Assembly: GCF_903645315.1 (NCBI RefSeq)
Contig: NZ_CAHJXL010000002.1
Coordinates: 702,017 to 766,016 of the forward strand
Reading direction: 5' to 3'
Source: Victivallis sp. Marseille-Q1083
GTDB lineage: Bacteria > Verrucomicrobiota > Lentisphaeria > Victivallales > Victivallaceae
Length of the DNA stretch: 64,000 nucleotides
Part shown: one piece after another, positions 53,752 to 62,912 of the stretch
Numbering within the stretch: the stretch's first letter is position 1
How the letters are laid out: every line of letters starts with the position of its first letter
Program-made: the position numbers and the translations under genes
Notes under the pieces: model-generated
Databases searched by the model: none
What the model saw: only the letters and a program-made list of their open reading frames with translations
What the model was told of the DNA's origin: nothing

Positions 53752-54567
53752 TCAGCTGCCGATTTCCAGCCGGGTGGCCAGCCGTTCAGGCAACCCGGCA
53801 TCCAGCACTTTGCGCTGGGCTCCGGCGATGTCATAAGGCAGCCGATAACGCGAAACGGTCTTTTCCTGGTCATCGAAAATGGCAAAGGAGGCGCGCGGAT
53901 CGTGATTGCGCGGCTGGCCGACGCTGCCGATGTTGAACAGGTACTTGTGGCCCGGTTCGATCGGCACGGTCAGCACATCCGCCTCATAAGGGCGGATGCT
54001 TGCCGCGGTTTCGCCGAGTTTTCTGGCCCAGTTGTCCATTTCGATGACGCTCTTTTCCATATCCTCGGTCATCGGCTTTTTGTCGAAAGCCACCGGGACG
54101 TGGGAGTGACCGCAGAAGCACAACTGAGTGAATTGGTAAGAAAAATTATCTTTGGCATGGTGGGTATCGAAGACATAACCCCATTGTTCCGGCGAATCAA
54201 GCGTCGCGTGAACCAGCGTAATCGGCGTGCCGGGAACGGTCATCCGCATCGGCGGCGTAGCCAGCCAGGCGCGTTCTTCCGGCGAAATTTGAGTGCGGGT
54301 CCACAGCACCGCGGCGCGGGCATTGGGATTGAAGCCGGTCATCTCCTCGTCGCCGGATGCGACATATTCGTCATGGTTGCCGCGGACGATGGCCATCAGA
54401 TTCAAGTCCCACACTTTATACAGGCATTCGCGCGGATTGGCATTGTAACCGACGATGTCGCCAAGACAGAGATATTGGTCGACGCCGGCCTCCCGGCAAC
54501 ATGCCAAAACCGTATCCAATGCTTCCAGGTTGCTGTGAATATCACTTAAAATCGCATATTTTGCCAT
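53752..54567 (-). CDS. Calcineurin-like metallophosphoesterase
   Basis: 271 residues. All metal-binding motifs are present: SDIHSN (residues 8-13), GDIVGYN, GNHDE, a His in VHATLD, and GHSHVP. Belongs to the YfcE/ApaH-like phosphoesterases that resemble predicted phosphodiesterases; natural substrate unknown. CAGGA site before ATG. Lies between apt and the GT9 gene in the same minus-strand run. Confidence 0.88.
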   Translation of the reverse strand: MAKYAILSDIHSNLEALDTVLACCREAGVDQYLCLGDIVGYNANPRECLYKVWDLNLMAIVRGNHDEYVASGDEEMTGFNPNARAAVLWTRTQISPEERAWLATPPMRMTVPGTPITLVHATLDSPEQWGYVFDTHHAKDNFSYQFTQLCFCGHSHVPVAFDKKPMTEDMEKSVIEMDNWARKLGETAASIRPYEADVLTVPIEPGHKYLFNIGSVGQPRNHDPRASFAIFDDQEKTVSRYRLPYDIAGAQRKVLDAGLPERLATRLEIGS

Positions 54568-54598
54568 GGTGAATTCCTGCTGATATATTGAATAATTG

Positions 54599-55138
54599 TC
54601 AAGAAATGCGGATTAAGGAATTGACCGGAACAGGCTGCAATTGTTCCCGGCCGTTGAGAAAACCCAGCTCCATCAGGAATTCGGTGCCGACGATTTCGGC
54701 ATCCAGCTTTTTCAACAGCCGGATCGCCGCCGCGGCCGTACCGCCGGTGGCCAGGATGTCGTCGAAAACCACCACCGTCTCCCGCGGTTTCAGCGCATCA
54801 ATGTGAATCTGCATCGAAGCGCTGCCGTATTCCAGTTCATAGGATTCCGTATGGGTATGGAAGGGAAGTTTGCCGCTCTTGCGGATCGGGATAAAGCCGC
54901 AGTGCAACCGGTAGGCCAGCGCACCGCCGAATATGAATCCGCGGGCGTCGATTGCGGCGATGTAATCCGGCGGGCAGGATTGGTAGCGGTCGGCCAGAAG
55001 GTCGACGACGGCCGCGAACAGCACCGGATCCTGCAACAACGGGGTTATATCCTTGTAAATGACTCCGGGCTGCGGAAAATCGATGATATCGCGAATGCCC
55101 GCTTCCAATTTTTCAATATTCAAGCCGCTCAATTGCAC
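54599..55138 (-). CDS. apt: Adenine phosphoribosyltransferase
   Basis: 179 residues from GTG 55138, chosen because AAGGA lies 5 bases upstream and because longer in-frame starts would run into the RNase P RNA gene. FPQPGVIYKDITPLL, DARGFIFGGALAYRL and the PRPP-binding VVFDDILATGGTA motif identify Apt. It converts adenine and PRPP to AMP. Length matches the family. It follows rnpB on the same strand by about 35 bases. Confidence 0.93.
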   Translation of the reverse strand: MQLSGLNIEKLEAGIRDIIDFPQPGVIYKDITPLLQDPVLFAAVVDLLADRYQSCPPDYIAAIDARGFIFGGALAYRLHCGFIPIRKSGKLPFHTHTESYELEYGSASMQIHIDALKPRETVVVFDDILATGGTAAAAIRLLKKLDAEIVGTEFLMELGFLNGREQLQPVPVNSLIRIS

Positions 55139-55173
55139 CAGCTTCCTTTCTTCTGTATGTTGCGTTAAAAAAT

Positions 55174-55539
<366 letters not shown>

Positions 55540-55548
55540 AAAGTCGTT

Positions 55549-55577
55549 ACTATAAGCTGTCGTACCGAATTAATCAA
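55549..55577 (-). promoter_or_regulatory. rnpB: Promoter of rnpB
   Basis: On the minus strand TTGATT (55577-55572) and TATAGT (55554-55549) with a 17-base spacer, ending 9 bases before the RNA 5' end. Confidence 0.75.
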
Positions 55578-55772
55578 GACAACGAAGAAAATTTTTGCGC
55601 TATTTTGGTCCGGTCGATCGAACCTGAAAGCGTTTCCCCTCAATTGCCATTGGACGGCGACACGCGACAGCGACATTTTTCCGGCGCAGCGAAGGCGAAA
55701 CAATGCGATCCCCCCGCTCGAAAATGGCGGCAGACGGGGGATCTGACTGCCCCGGCGCGACAAGACGGCGCA
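55578..55772. other. Intergenic region between rnpB promoter and aldolase gene
   Basis: About 195 bases, no gene. A hairpin with arms GATCCCCC and GGGGGATC (about 55708-55745) lies just past the stop of the aldolase gene and may act in termination, though the T tract is weak. Confidence 0.4.
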
Positions 55773-57068
55773 TCAGGGAATCAGCTTGAACGCCTCGACG
55801 ATTTCAGCGACCTGGGCGGTATTGATCGGACGCACCGAGCCGACGAAGCGGGCGGCCAGCACGGCACGGGCGCTGTAGTCGGCGACTTCCAGCCGGTCAA
55901 ACGCCTCCAGCGGCGTCTTGCCGGTGGTGATGAGGCAGTCGTTCTCAATCAGGATGACCGGATCGCGCGGCGAAAGGGTCCGGCAGACCGTTTCGGCGTC
56001 CTGGTAACGGGCGTCGAATTTGAGCATCGGCATGTCGCGCAACAGGATATAGCTTTCCGGAATGGTCTTGGCATCGAATGGGATGCCGGTGACGCCGTAA
56101 GCCATGATGCTGGGCGGCTGGGCAAAGATGACGGCGTTGAGTTCCGGCTGGAGGCGGAAGAGTTCCCGGCAGAACCAGGCATTGCGGCTCAGCAATTTGC
56201 CGGCTTCGTAACAGTCGCCGTCGACCAGTACGAAGTCTTCCGGTTCGACGGCAGCCCGGTCGCAGTGGTGCGGCGTGATCAGAAAACGTTTGTCATCCAG
56301 CCGGGCCGCAAAGGTGCCGGTCGTGCTGTTGAACAGTGTCTGATCGTAGGCGCGGCGGACCAGCATGGCCAACTGGCGGCGCAGTTCGAGTTCCCGGCTG
56401 CAGTGAGAAACCGGCGTAAATTCCCGGAAATTACAGTTGCGGTCGAGCATCGCTACCTCGACCTGTGCTTTGCTCAATTGCCGCGGCGTGCCGATCTGGC
56501 TGCCGTTGTTGAGGATTCTGGCGCCGAAGTCCAGTGTTTCAAAACGCTGGAAGGCCTCCAGCAGCGTCAGGCCGGCGGTGCAGGCACCATGATTTTCCAG
56601 CAGAATGGTATCGCAGCCGCGCTGAAATTCCGCCGCGAGCTTTTTACCGAGTTCTTCGCTGCCCGGCACCGCATAGCCGGCGAAACCGACCTCGCCGCAG
56701 GTTGTCCGGAGGTTCGGCAGGATTGCCGTGTCCGGAATGACGCCGGCCAGGCTGTAGGCGACCAGCATCGGCGGATGAGCGTGCAGAATCGCTTTGACAT
56801 CCGGACGGATGCGGTAGATGGCCCGGTGAAACGGATATTCGACGGAAGGGCGGTGCATGCCTTCGATGCTGCCGTCCGCTTTGACGCACATGATGTCTTC
56901 GCGCCGCAGCGCCCCCTTGTCGACACTGCTCGGGCTGATCCACATATCGCCGTTGTCATCGAGAATGGAAAGATTGCCGCCGGAGGTCGTCGTCAAGCCG
57001 TAATCGTAAAGCCTTTGCATAAATGTGACAATCTGGTCGCGCGGATGGGAGAATTTTGAGAGTTTCAT
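55773..57068 (-). CDS. Tandem class II aldolase, second domain degenerate
   Basis: 431 residues from ATG 57068 (GGGAAAGG upstream). Residues 1-205 form a full class II aldolase/FucA-AraD domain: SGGNLS (29-34), SPS (45-47), Glu77, zinc ligands His96 and His98 in HAHP, and His160 in ENHG. Residues 225-415 repeat the same fold, but the HAHPP equivalent reads FAQPP (315-319) and ENHG reads ENDC (376-379), so the zinc ligands are lost. One active aldolase unit plus a structural or regulatory copy is the likely state. Family members cleave or epimerise sugar phosphates such as fuculose-, ribulose- or 5-deoxyribulose-1-phosphate. mtnA and apt on the same strand make deoxypentose-phosphate cleavage attractive. 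Confidence 0.85.
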   Translation of the reverse strand: MKLSKFSHPRDQIVTFMQRLYDYGLTTTSGGNLSILDDNGDMWISPSSVDKGALRREDIMCVKADGSIEGMHRPSVEYPFHRAIYRIRPDVKAILHAHPPMLVAYSLAGVIPDTAILPNLRTTCGEVGFAGYAVPGSEELGKKLAAEFQRGCDTILLENHGACTAGLTLLEAFQRFETLDFGARILNNGSQIGTPRQLSKAQVEVAMLDRNCNFREFTPVSHCSRELELRRQLAMLVRRAYDQTLFNSTTGTFAARLDDKRFLITPHHCDRAAVEPEDFVLVDGDCYEAGKLLSRNAWFCRELFRLQPELNAVIFAQPPSIMAYGVTGIPFDAKTIPESYILLRDMPMLKFDARYQDAETVCRTLSPRDPVILIENDCLITTGKTPLEAFDRLEVADYSARAVLAARFVGSVRPINTAQVAEIVEAFKLIP

Positions 57069-57373
57069 TGCTGCCTTTCCCGAGAGTTGAACTCCGTTTC
57101 GCTTATATTGGTCACCAGTTTTTTGATTCTGGAATGAAATCTTGTCACTTTTAATAAGTATAGGATGAAAAATGGAAAAGTCAACTCGGGATGGAAGAAT
57201 GTCGCAGGAGGGTGGGAGATTTGCAATTTGTAATCCATCGATAAGTGAGTTATCGTAAATCAATCAAAAAATGACATGGTTCTTGAATGAACGTCGCCGG
57301 GCGGTTGCCGGAAGTTGCGCCTTCGAGATGGGAATGGCCGGCGGCGGGCCAAACCGGAAAGGACGGAAGTAGT
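57069..57373. other. Divergent intergenic region
   Basis: About 300 bases between the aldolase (minus) and LolA-like (plus) genes. AT-rich toward the aldolase side, where its promoter must lie. I see no further gene or clear operator. Confidence 0.4.
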
Positions 57374-58186
57374 ATGAAATGGCGTCGGATGTTTTGGATG
57401 GTGTGGTGCTGTGGATGGATGCCGGCGGCGGTTGCCGGAACTGACGGCGACCCGGTGGCGGCGGCGCAGACGCTGATGGACAAGCCGGTGGCGGCGGTGG
57501 TCGAAAAAATGGACCGGGCCATGTTCCCGGAGGGGAAAAAAGAAACTTATTTCTCCACCGAAGTCAAGATGAAAGTGACGGTCCCGCTGCAGCAGATGGC
57601 GATGGAGGTGACGACGTTGTACAAAGCGCCGGACAAGATGCTTTCCACTCTCCGGGTCGCCAACCTGATGGATATCAAGCAGGGGTACGACGGCCGGATC
57701 GGCTGGATGTCGACGGCCGGCCTGGGCGTTCAGCAGTTGAGCGGGAAAATGCTCGATGAAATGAAGTTTCAGGTGAAATTCGGCAATCCGGCTCTGTCGT
57801 TGAACGATATTTTCACCCGGATTGCAATGGCGCCGGACAAGGAGAAAATCAACGGTCACAACTGTTACAGGCTGATTTGCGAAATGCCGCCGGACAGCGG
57901 CATCGCGCCTTATACGCTGTGGGTGGATGACCAGAGCTATCGGGTGGTGCGGATGAAACTGACGGCGCAGTCTCCCAACGGCCCGGTGGAGGCGGTGAAC
58001 GACATGGAGGAATACGGCACGTTCGACGGTGTGGTCATGCCGGTGAAGTTTACTTCCCGGATGCTGAATATCGAAACGCAGACGACGGTGGTCAGTTGCA
58101 AATTCAATGTGCCGATGGACGATGCGCTGTTCGCCATGCCGTCGGAAGATGAAACCCTGGAGTTCGATTTCTCAAGTGAAGATTAA
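57374..58186 (+). CDS. LolA-like secreted protein
   Basis: 270 residues from ATG 57374, after an AGGACGGAAG site. Signal peptide (MKWRRMFWMVWCCGWMPAAVAG), then a beta-rich domain with the pattern of LolA/LolB and outer-membrane lipoprotein-sorting proteins: VKMKVTVPLQQMAMEVTTLYKAPDKM, YDGRIGWM, CYRLICEMPP, YTLWVDDQSYRVVRM, YGTFDGVVMPVKFTSRM. Such proteins carry lipoproteins or lipids through the periplasm; this subfamily is often of unknown function. Its end overlaps the start of the next gene by 11 bases. Confidence 0.65.
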   Translation: MKWRRMFWMVWCCGWMPAAVAGTDGDPVAAAQTLMDKPVAAVVEKMDRAMFPEGKKETYFSTEVKMKVTVPLQQMAMEVTTLYKAPDKMLSTLRVANLMDIKQGYDGRIGWMSTAGLGVQQLSGKMLDEMKFQVKFGNPALSLNDIFTRIAMAPDKEKINGHNCYRLICEMPPDSGIAPYTLWVDDQSYRVVRMKLTAQSPNGPVEAVNDMEEYGTFDGVVMPVKFTSRMLNIETQTTVVSCKFNVPMDDALFAMPSEDETLEFDFSSED

Positions 58187-59483
58187 AGGTATTTTCCGCG
58201 TCGCCTGGCTGGTTTGCTGGCTGGCTCTGCCGGGGATGGCGGCCGGGGCTGCCAGCGTGCGGCAGGAGCGGGCGCAGCGGGTGCTCGACGAAGTGTGGTC
58301 GCAGCTTGCCGCCCAAAATTTCGAGCCGGATTTCAACGAAAAATTCCGGGAGCCGGTTTACGAAAAATTTCAGCCGGAAGTATTGAGTGCCGCCGATGAC
58401 GCCGAATTGGCCGGGGTGCTCGACCGGATGGTTCACCAACTGGGCGTCAGCCATCTCAAGGTGCTGCCGCCGTTGGGGATTCAGGCGTTTTCGGCCCTGG
58501 AGGCGGCGCGTCGGCCGCCGCGGAACGACGGAACGGAAAATTGGGACTTGTCGGTGCCCGGCGATCCCGGATTGAAATTGATCGAGGCGGAAAACGCGGT
58601 GGCGGTCTGGCGGGTGTGGCCGGAATCGGCGGCGGCGGAAGCGAAGATCGAAACCGGCGAACTGGTGTTGGCGATCGACGGGATTCCGCTGCTGGCCGAC
58701 AAGGATACGCCGCTGGGCTGGGCGATGATCGGACAAGCGCTGTTGACCGGGCCGCCGGGCAGTTCGGTCGCCGTCAGGCTGCGCAACGCGGCCGGAGCTG
58801 AGCGTGAAGTGACGCTGACGCGGCAGCGGATGGGGACGAAATTTCTGGAGTTCGGCATCATGCCGCGGGCGTTTCTCGACTATTGGAGCGAATGGTTGCC
58901 GGGAGATATCCTTTATATTCATTTTTCCGCCTTTTATCCGGAAGCGGTCAAACGGCTGCGCTACGATGTCAGCAAGCGTTATCCCGGCGCCAGGGGACTG
59001 ATTGTCGACGTGCGCAACAATGCCGGCGGTATTCTGACGATGGGGCAGTGGGTGGTTTCCTGGTGTGCGCCGAAGGTGCTTCCCTTGGGCGAAATGACGA
59101 TCGCCCAGACTTCGTTGAAACTGGAATCCTGGCCGCAGCAGCAGACGTTCCGGGGACCGGTGGCGGTGCTGCTGAATCGGGATTCTTACAGTACGGCGGA
59201 AATTTTTGCCGGTTGCCTGCAGGATGCCGCCGGCGCCGTGCTGTTCGGGGAAACCAGTGCCGGCATGTGCCTGCCGTCCAACTTCGTCCTGTTGGAAAGC
59301 GGCTTCCGGCTGCAGACGGTGGTCGGCAGTTATGTGCGGCCGGCCGGCGGGGAAATCGAGGGGCTGGGCGTGGAGCCCGACCGCGTGGTGCCGGTTCGGC
59401 TGGATTCGCTGCGCAGCGGGAAAGACGACGTGGTGGACGCGGCGGCGGAATACCTGCGGTCCGAGCTGGGGACGCAGCCCTGA
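58176..59483 (+). CDS. S41 (C-terminal processing) peptidase-like secreted protein
   Basis: 435 residues from GTG 58176, giving a signal peptide (KIKGIFRVAWLVCWLALPGMAAGA). A PDZ-like part (AVWRVWPESAAAEAKIETGELVLAIDGIPL, about 120-200) precedes the tail-specific protease fold with YIHFSAFYPEA, GLIVDVRNNAGG and the nucleophile region NRDSYSTAEIFAG (Ser339). The usual Lys after it (TxGKG in CtpA) is not present; the motif reads GETSAGMC. It may use a different base as tricorn-type members do, or be inactive. Coupled to the LolA-like gene by overlap. Confidence 0.75.
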   Translation: MKIKGIFRVAWLVCWLALPGMAAGAASVRQERAQRVLDEVWSQLAAQNFEPDFNEKFREPVYEKFQPEVLSAADDAELAGVLDRMVHQLGVSHLKVLPPLGIQAFSALEAARRPPRNDGTENWDLSVPGDPGLKLIEAENAVAVWRVWPESAAAEAKIETGELVLAIDGIPLLADKDTPLGWAMIGQALLTGPPGSSVAVRLRNAAGAEREVTLTRQRMGTKFLEFGIMPRAFLDYWSEWLPGDILYIHFSAFYPEAVKRLRYDVSKRYPGARGLIVDVRNNAGGILTMGQWVVSWCAPKVLPLGEMTIAQTSLKLESWPQQQTFRGPVAVLLNRDSYSTAEIFAGCLQDAAGAVLFGETSAGMCLPSNFVLLESGFRLQTVVGSYVRPAGGEIEGLGVEPDRVVPVRLDSLRSGKDDVVDAAAEYLRSELGTQP

Positions 59484-59616
59484 AGTAAACCGCTGTTTTT
59501 GTGGGAAGCCGCCGCTCCGACGCAGAACAAGTTGAGCGGTATGGCTGTCTATTTACGGAGTAAAAAAGTGTAGTGTTCGATTGGGCTTTGATTCGAAAGA
59601 TAAAAAAGAGGTGATT

Positions 59617-60378
59617 ATGCTCAAGGTGATTTTAGCTGGTTTATGGGTGGGGTTTGGAATCGGCAGCGTGACGGCGGCGACCCCGGGAAGCGGCAGTTCT
59701 CTGAATTCTTTTGAAAAAGCGCGCGTCAATACCGATGCTTACGGGCGGATTTCGGACAAAGCCTACCGGGCGCCGGACAGCATTGAGCGGATGCGCGACA
59801 ATATGCAGAAAAAGGTCGACCAGTTGGACGATGCAAAATCGCCCCCGACGAGCCGTTACCGGGATTTGTCGGACGGTCCGGCCTACAGCAGCGACGATGC
59901 GGCCCAGCGGGTGACGGCCATCCAGGATTCGATCGACCGGCTGGATCGGGAAGTGAAGGCGGCGGAACCGTCGCCGGGCGCGACGCCGGTGACCTTGAAT
60001 TCCCGGCCGGAAACGCCGGTTGTTCAGCCGGCCGAAGCAACGGCTAAAACGGCTGCCGAGACGGTGAAGGCGACGGCTCCCGATTCGGCGGTGGACTCGG
60101 TTACGGCGCTGCAGACGGAGAGCGCGGATAACAAAACGGTGAAACTGCAGGTGCCGCAGGTGAATGCCGCGGCCGTCGACGATGTGGCAAGCCCGTTGAA
60201 CATGCAGGTGCAGAACAAGAAAAATGGCGATTTCCAGATCGTCTTCAAGCGGACGACCTACTACTACGATTATCTGGGCAACTATCAGGGCAAAGCCTGC
60301 CTCCGGGACAATAAAACCGTTTATTTCGATGCCAGCGGACGGGAAATCGATCATGAACCGGACGCCGCGGTGAAATAA
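59617..60378 (+). CDS. Secreted protein with coiled-coil segment, unknown function
   Basis: 253 residues from ATG 59617, following GAGGTG. Signal peptide MLKVILAGLWVGFGIGSVTA; then helical charged stretches (SIERMRDNMQKKVDQLDD, VTAIQDSIDRLDREVK), an Ala/Thr/Pro/Val-rich linker, and a C-terminal beta segment (FQIVFKRTTYYYDYLGNYQG). No recognised family. Lies just before the secretion cluster but separated by about 125 bases with their own candidate promoter. Confidence 0.6.
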   Translation: MLKVILAGLWVGFGIGSVTAATPGSGSSLNSFEKARVNTDAYGRISDKAYRAPDSIERMRDNMQKKVDQLDDAKSPPTSRYRDLSDGPAYSSDDAAQRVTAIQDSIDRLDREVKAAEPSPGATPVTLNSRPETPVVQPAEATAKTAAETVKATAPDSAVDSVTALQTESADNKTVKLQVPQVNAAAVDDVASPLNMQVQNKKNGDFQIVFKRTTYYYDYLGNYQGKACLRDNKTVYFDASGREIDHEPDAAVK

Positions 60379-60414
60379 TTTCAGCTATGTTGTCGTTTTC
60401 ATGGTAAATGGGAC

Positions 60415-60442
60415 TTTCAAAAAGAGTGATGACGGCTATATT
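60415..60442 (+). promoter_or_regulatory. Candidate promoter of the secretion cluster
   Basis: TTTCAA at 60415-60420 and TATATT at 60437-60442, spacer 16 bases, about 60 bases before the first gene of the cluster, which has a GGAG site at 60494-60497. Confidence 0.4.
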
Positions 60443-60503
60443 AGACCTGATATAGCGAATGAAATGTACGGCTGGCCGGCCGTATGACAACATGGAGCGG
60501 TGA

Positions 60504-61790
60504 ATGTCCGGAAAGTGTCTGGCGATAATCTGGGATAATCGACAGCGCGTTTACGGTGTCCGATTGGAAAAATCGGCAGCGGGCGCGCTGGTGCTGACTC
60601 AGTTTGCCGAAGCGCCGGAGAGCCGGAAAAGTTTCGCCGAACGGCTGCGCAGCGTCTATGACGCGTTGACCGAATCCGGCGATGAACTGACCGTGCTGGG
60701 TGGCGCCATTGCCGACTTGGTTTGCGTGGAATTGCGGCTGCCCGATTTGAAACCGCAGGAATTGCACGAAGCGTTGAACTATCAATTGCGCTGCCTGCTG
60801 CCGGTTGAAATCGGCGATATCGCTTACGCGTTCCGCCGGTTGCCTCCGGATGAGCCTTCCCGCTGCCGCCTCAGGGTGGAAGTGGTGCCGAAGGCGCGGC
60901 TGGAAACATTGTTCGAGGATATCCGGCAATCCGGGGTGCGGGCCGATCTGTTGACGCACCCGTTCATGGCGGTCGATCCGCTGCTGGCGGACCGGGAGGT
61001 TTTTTTCCCGGACATCGACCCCGACTTTTCGTTATCGCGGAGCGGCGACGACGGTCTGCGTCATATCAACGTGCTGGAATTGCTGGGAGAACGCCCCGAG
61101 GAAATCCATCTGCCGGAATTGGTGAAGCGCAACCGCCGGAAAGCGCCGGACCGGCCGGTCTATGCGGCGGCGGCGCTGTTGGGCGCCTATCTGCTGAGTG
61201 GCGACTTGCGCCGGAACCGCCAGACGCTTCACCTGCTGCCGGATACGTTGCGGATTCGGCGCTATGTCGGTTTGCAGCGGGCGATTATTGTTTTTCTGGT
61301 CTGTAATTTCCTGCTGCTGGGGGGGATGTTCTGGAAGGAATTCGAACAGAGCAAAGAGCAGTTGGCCGCGCTTGACCAGGAGATCATGACCACCGAAGCG
61401 CTGATTCGGAAGCTGGAAAAAGATGAGGCGATGCTGAAGAGCCGCCACCGGATTCTCGACCGCTTCTGCAGCGGGGTGGTCGGCGAAAAACAATTGTTGA
61501 CCTTTCTGGCCAAATTGACCGAATGCCTGCCCAATTCGATGTGGATGAGTTCCTTCAGCAACGCGGGCGGACAATACACGTTGACGATCAATCTGGGCAA
61601 AGGAGCGCCGGATATCATGAAAATCATCCAGGAAAGTTTGCCGGAATATGTCGTGAAGAGCTTTCTTTATACGCCGGGAGCCGAAGGGACTGCGGTGGTC
61701 AATTTGACGTTGGCGCCGCAGGAGGTGACGAAAAACGGTCAGGCGGAAGCTGTTCCGGAGGAGAATGCCAACGTGGAGGCGCAGCCATGA
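60504..61790 (+). CDS. PilM-PilN / GspL-like assembly protein
   Basis: 428 residues. The N-terminal part (1-200) resembles the actin-like cytoplasmic domain of PilM/GspL (LRLPDLKPQELHEALNYQLRCLLPVEIGDIAYAF). A membrane helix (AIIVFLVCNFLLLGGMFW, about 255-272) is followed by a coiled segment and a ferredoxin-like periplasmic part typical of PilN/GspL (LLTFLAKLTECLPNSMWMSSF). This is the layout of GspL or of a PilM-PilN fusion, and it anchors the inner-membrane platform of type II secretion or type IV pili. Overlaps the next gene by 4 bases. Confidence 0.7.
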   Translation: MSGKCLAIIWDNRQRVYGVRLEKSAAGALVLTQFAEAPESRKSFAERLRSVYDALTESGDELTVLGGAIADLVCVELRLPDLKPQELHEALNYQLRCLLPVEIGDIAYAFRRLPPDEPSRCRLRVEVVPKARLETLFEDIRQSGVRADLLTHPFMAVDPLLADREVFFPDIDPDFSLSRSGDDGLRHINVLELLGERPEEIHLPELVKRNRRKAPDRPVYAAAALLGAYLLSGDLRRNRQTLHLLPDTLRIRRYVGLQRAIIVFLVCNFLLLGGMFWKEFEQSKEQLAALDQEIMTTEALIRKLEKDEAMLKSRHRILDRFCSGVVGEKQLLTFLAKLTECLPNSMWMSSFSNAGGQYTLTINLGKGAPDIMKIIQESLPEYVVKSFLYTPGAEGTAVVNLTLAPQEVTKNGQAEAVPEENANVEAQP

Positions 61791-62365
61791 GTTCCGGACG
61801 AAAATGGTTCAATTCGGAGCGCCGGTTGCCGCTTTTGATCGGGATCATCGTCATTCTGGCGGCGGTGGTTGTCGTGGTCAATTTCGATATTCCGCTGCCG
61901 TGGGGAGAAAATGCCGGCACTCTTTCCGGCAAGAGCGCTCAGTTGGAAGAAGCGCTGCGCCGGCTCCGGAATTTGCAGCGGACGCTGGAGACGCCGGACC
62001 GCGATTTCCTCAAACGGGAGGATGTGCTGGTCTCGGAAACCGGGGAATCCCGGTTGATTCTCTGGCAGCAGGTGCAGGAGAAGGCGGCGCAGCACGGCGT
62101 CAGCATGAAGACGCTGGGGCGCATGCAGGATACCAAAATTACCGACGGCGTCATGGGATACGAATTGATGGTCGACGCGGAAGCGTCGGTCGGCAACATC
62201 TGTAATTTTCTCATCGAGTTGTCGCAGAGCAAACCGCATTTCATGTGGGATTCGCTGTCGTTGAAGCCGAGCGGCGGCAATGTCCTGCTGTCCGGGACCT
62301 TGAAGGTGGTGGTGGTCACTTCTCCGGCGGTAGTCAAACGTTTGTGGGGGGATGACGGTGCGTAA
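61787..62365 (+). CDS. PilO / GspM-like inner-membrane protein
   Basis: 192 residues: a short cytoplasmic tail, one membrane helix (LPLLIGIIVILAAVVVVV, about 14-31), a coiled-coil stretch (about 45-70), and a ferredoxin-like periplasmic domain (GYELMVDAEASVGNICNFLIELSQ). Matches PilO/GspM in size and order. Start ATG overlaps the preceding stop as ATGA; the 3' end overlaps the GspC-like gene. Confidence 0.65.
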   Translation: MSSGRKWFNSERRLPLLIGIIVILAAVVVVVNFDIPLPWGENAGTLSGKSAQLEEALRRLRNLQRTLETPDRDFLKREDVLVSETGESRLILWQQVQEKAAQHGVSMKTLGRMQDTKITDGVMGYELMVDAEASVGNICNFLIELSQSKPHFMWDSLSLKPSGGNVLLSGTLKVVVVTSPAVVKRLWGDDGA

Positions 62366-62891
62366 TTTTTTGCTCTTTGTCAATATCGTATTGATTGCCT
62401 GCATGGCGGGATTGGGAATACAGATCCTGTTCGGTTCCGGGGTTGAAACGCTGGAACTGCCTTCGGAAGTGCCGGCGGCGGAGACCGGTCCGGTGATGCT
62501 GCCGGATGTCAAGGCGGAGCTGGACGCCGCGGCCGCGAAGATTGCCGAGCGCACTTTGTTTTTGAGTTCGCGCGGCGTGGCGGCGGCGCCGCAGGTTTAT
62601 TCGACCCAGAAGCCGGGCATCCAGTTGATCGGCATCCTGACGTTCGGCGAAGAACGGCAGGCGATCATCATCCCGAACGGTTTCAACGTCAAGGAGCAGA
62701 AAGCCAGGCAGCTTTACAGCGTCGGCAATCAGGTGCCCGTTCCCGGTTGGGGGGACAATAATAAAGTATTTTTGAAGGAAATCAAGGACAATTCCATTGT
62801 CCTGCAGCTCACGGATGGTCTGTTGGAAATGTCGATCGTGCGCGATCAGATCACCAAGGATCGGGGGATCAATGTCAATCTGGTGCAATAA
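62358..62891 (+). CDS. GspC / PilP-like protein with HR domain
   Basis: 177 residues from GTG 62358, six bases after a GGGGGG tract; ATG 62352 is an alternative with no spacing. One N-terminal membrane helix (FLLFVNIVLIACMAGLGIQILF), a linker, and a C-terminal homology-region domain (IQLIGILTFGEERQAIII, then YSVGNQVPVPGWGDNNKVFLKEIKDNSIVLQL). The HR domain of GspC/PilP contacts the N0 domain of the secretin. It precedes the secretin gene directly, which fits this role. Confidence 0.72.
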   Translation: MRNFLLFVNIVLIACMAGLGIQILFGSGVETLELPSEVPAAETGPVMLPDVKAELDAAAAKIAERTLFLSSRGVAAAPQVYSTQKPGIQLIGILTFGEERQAIIIPNGFNVKEQKARQLYSVGNQVPVPGWGDNNKVFLKEIKDNSIVLQLTDGLLEMSIVRDQITKDRGINVNLVQ

Positions 62892-62912
62892 TTACGGAAT
62901 GGAGAGTCGCTG

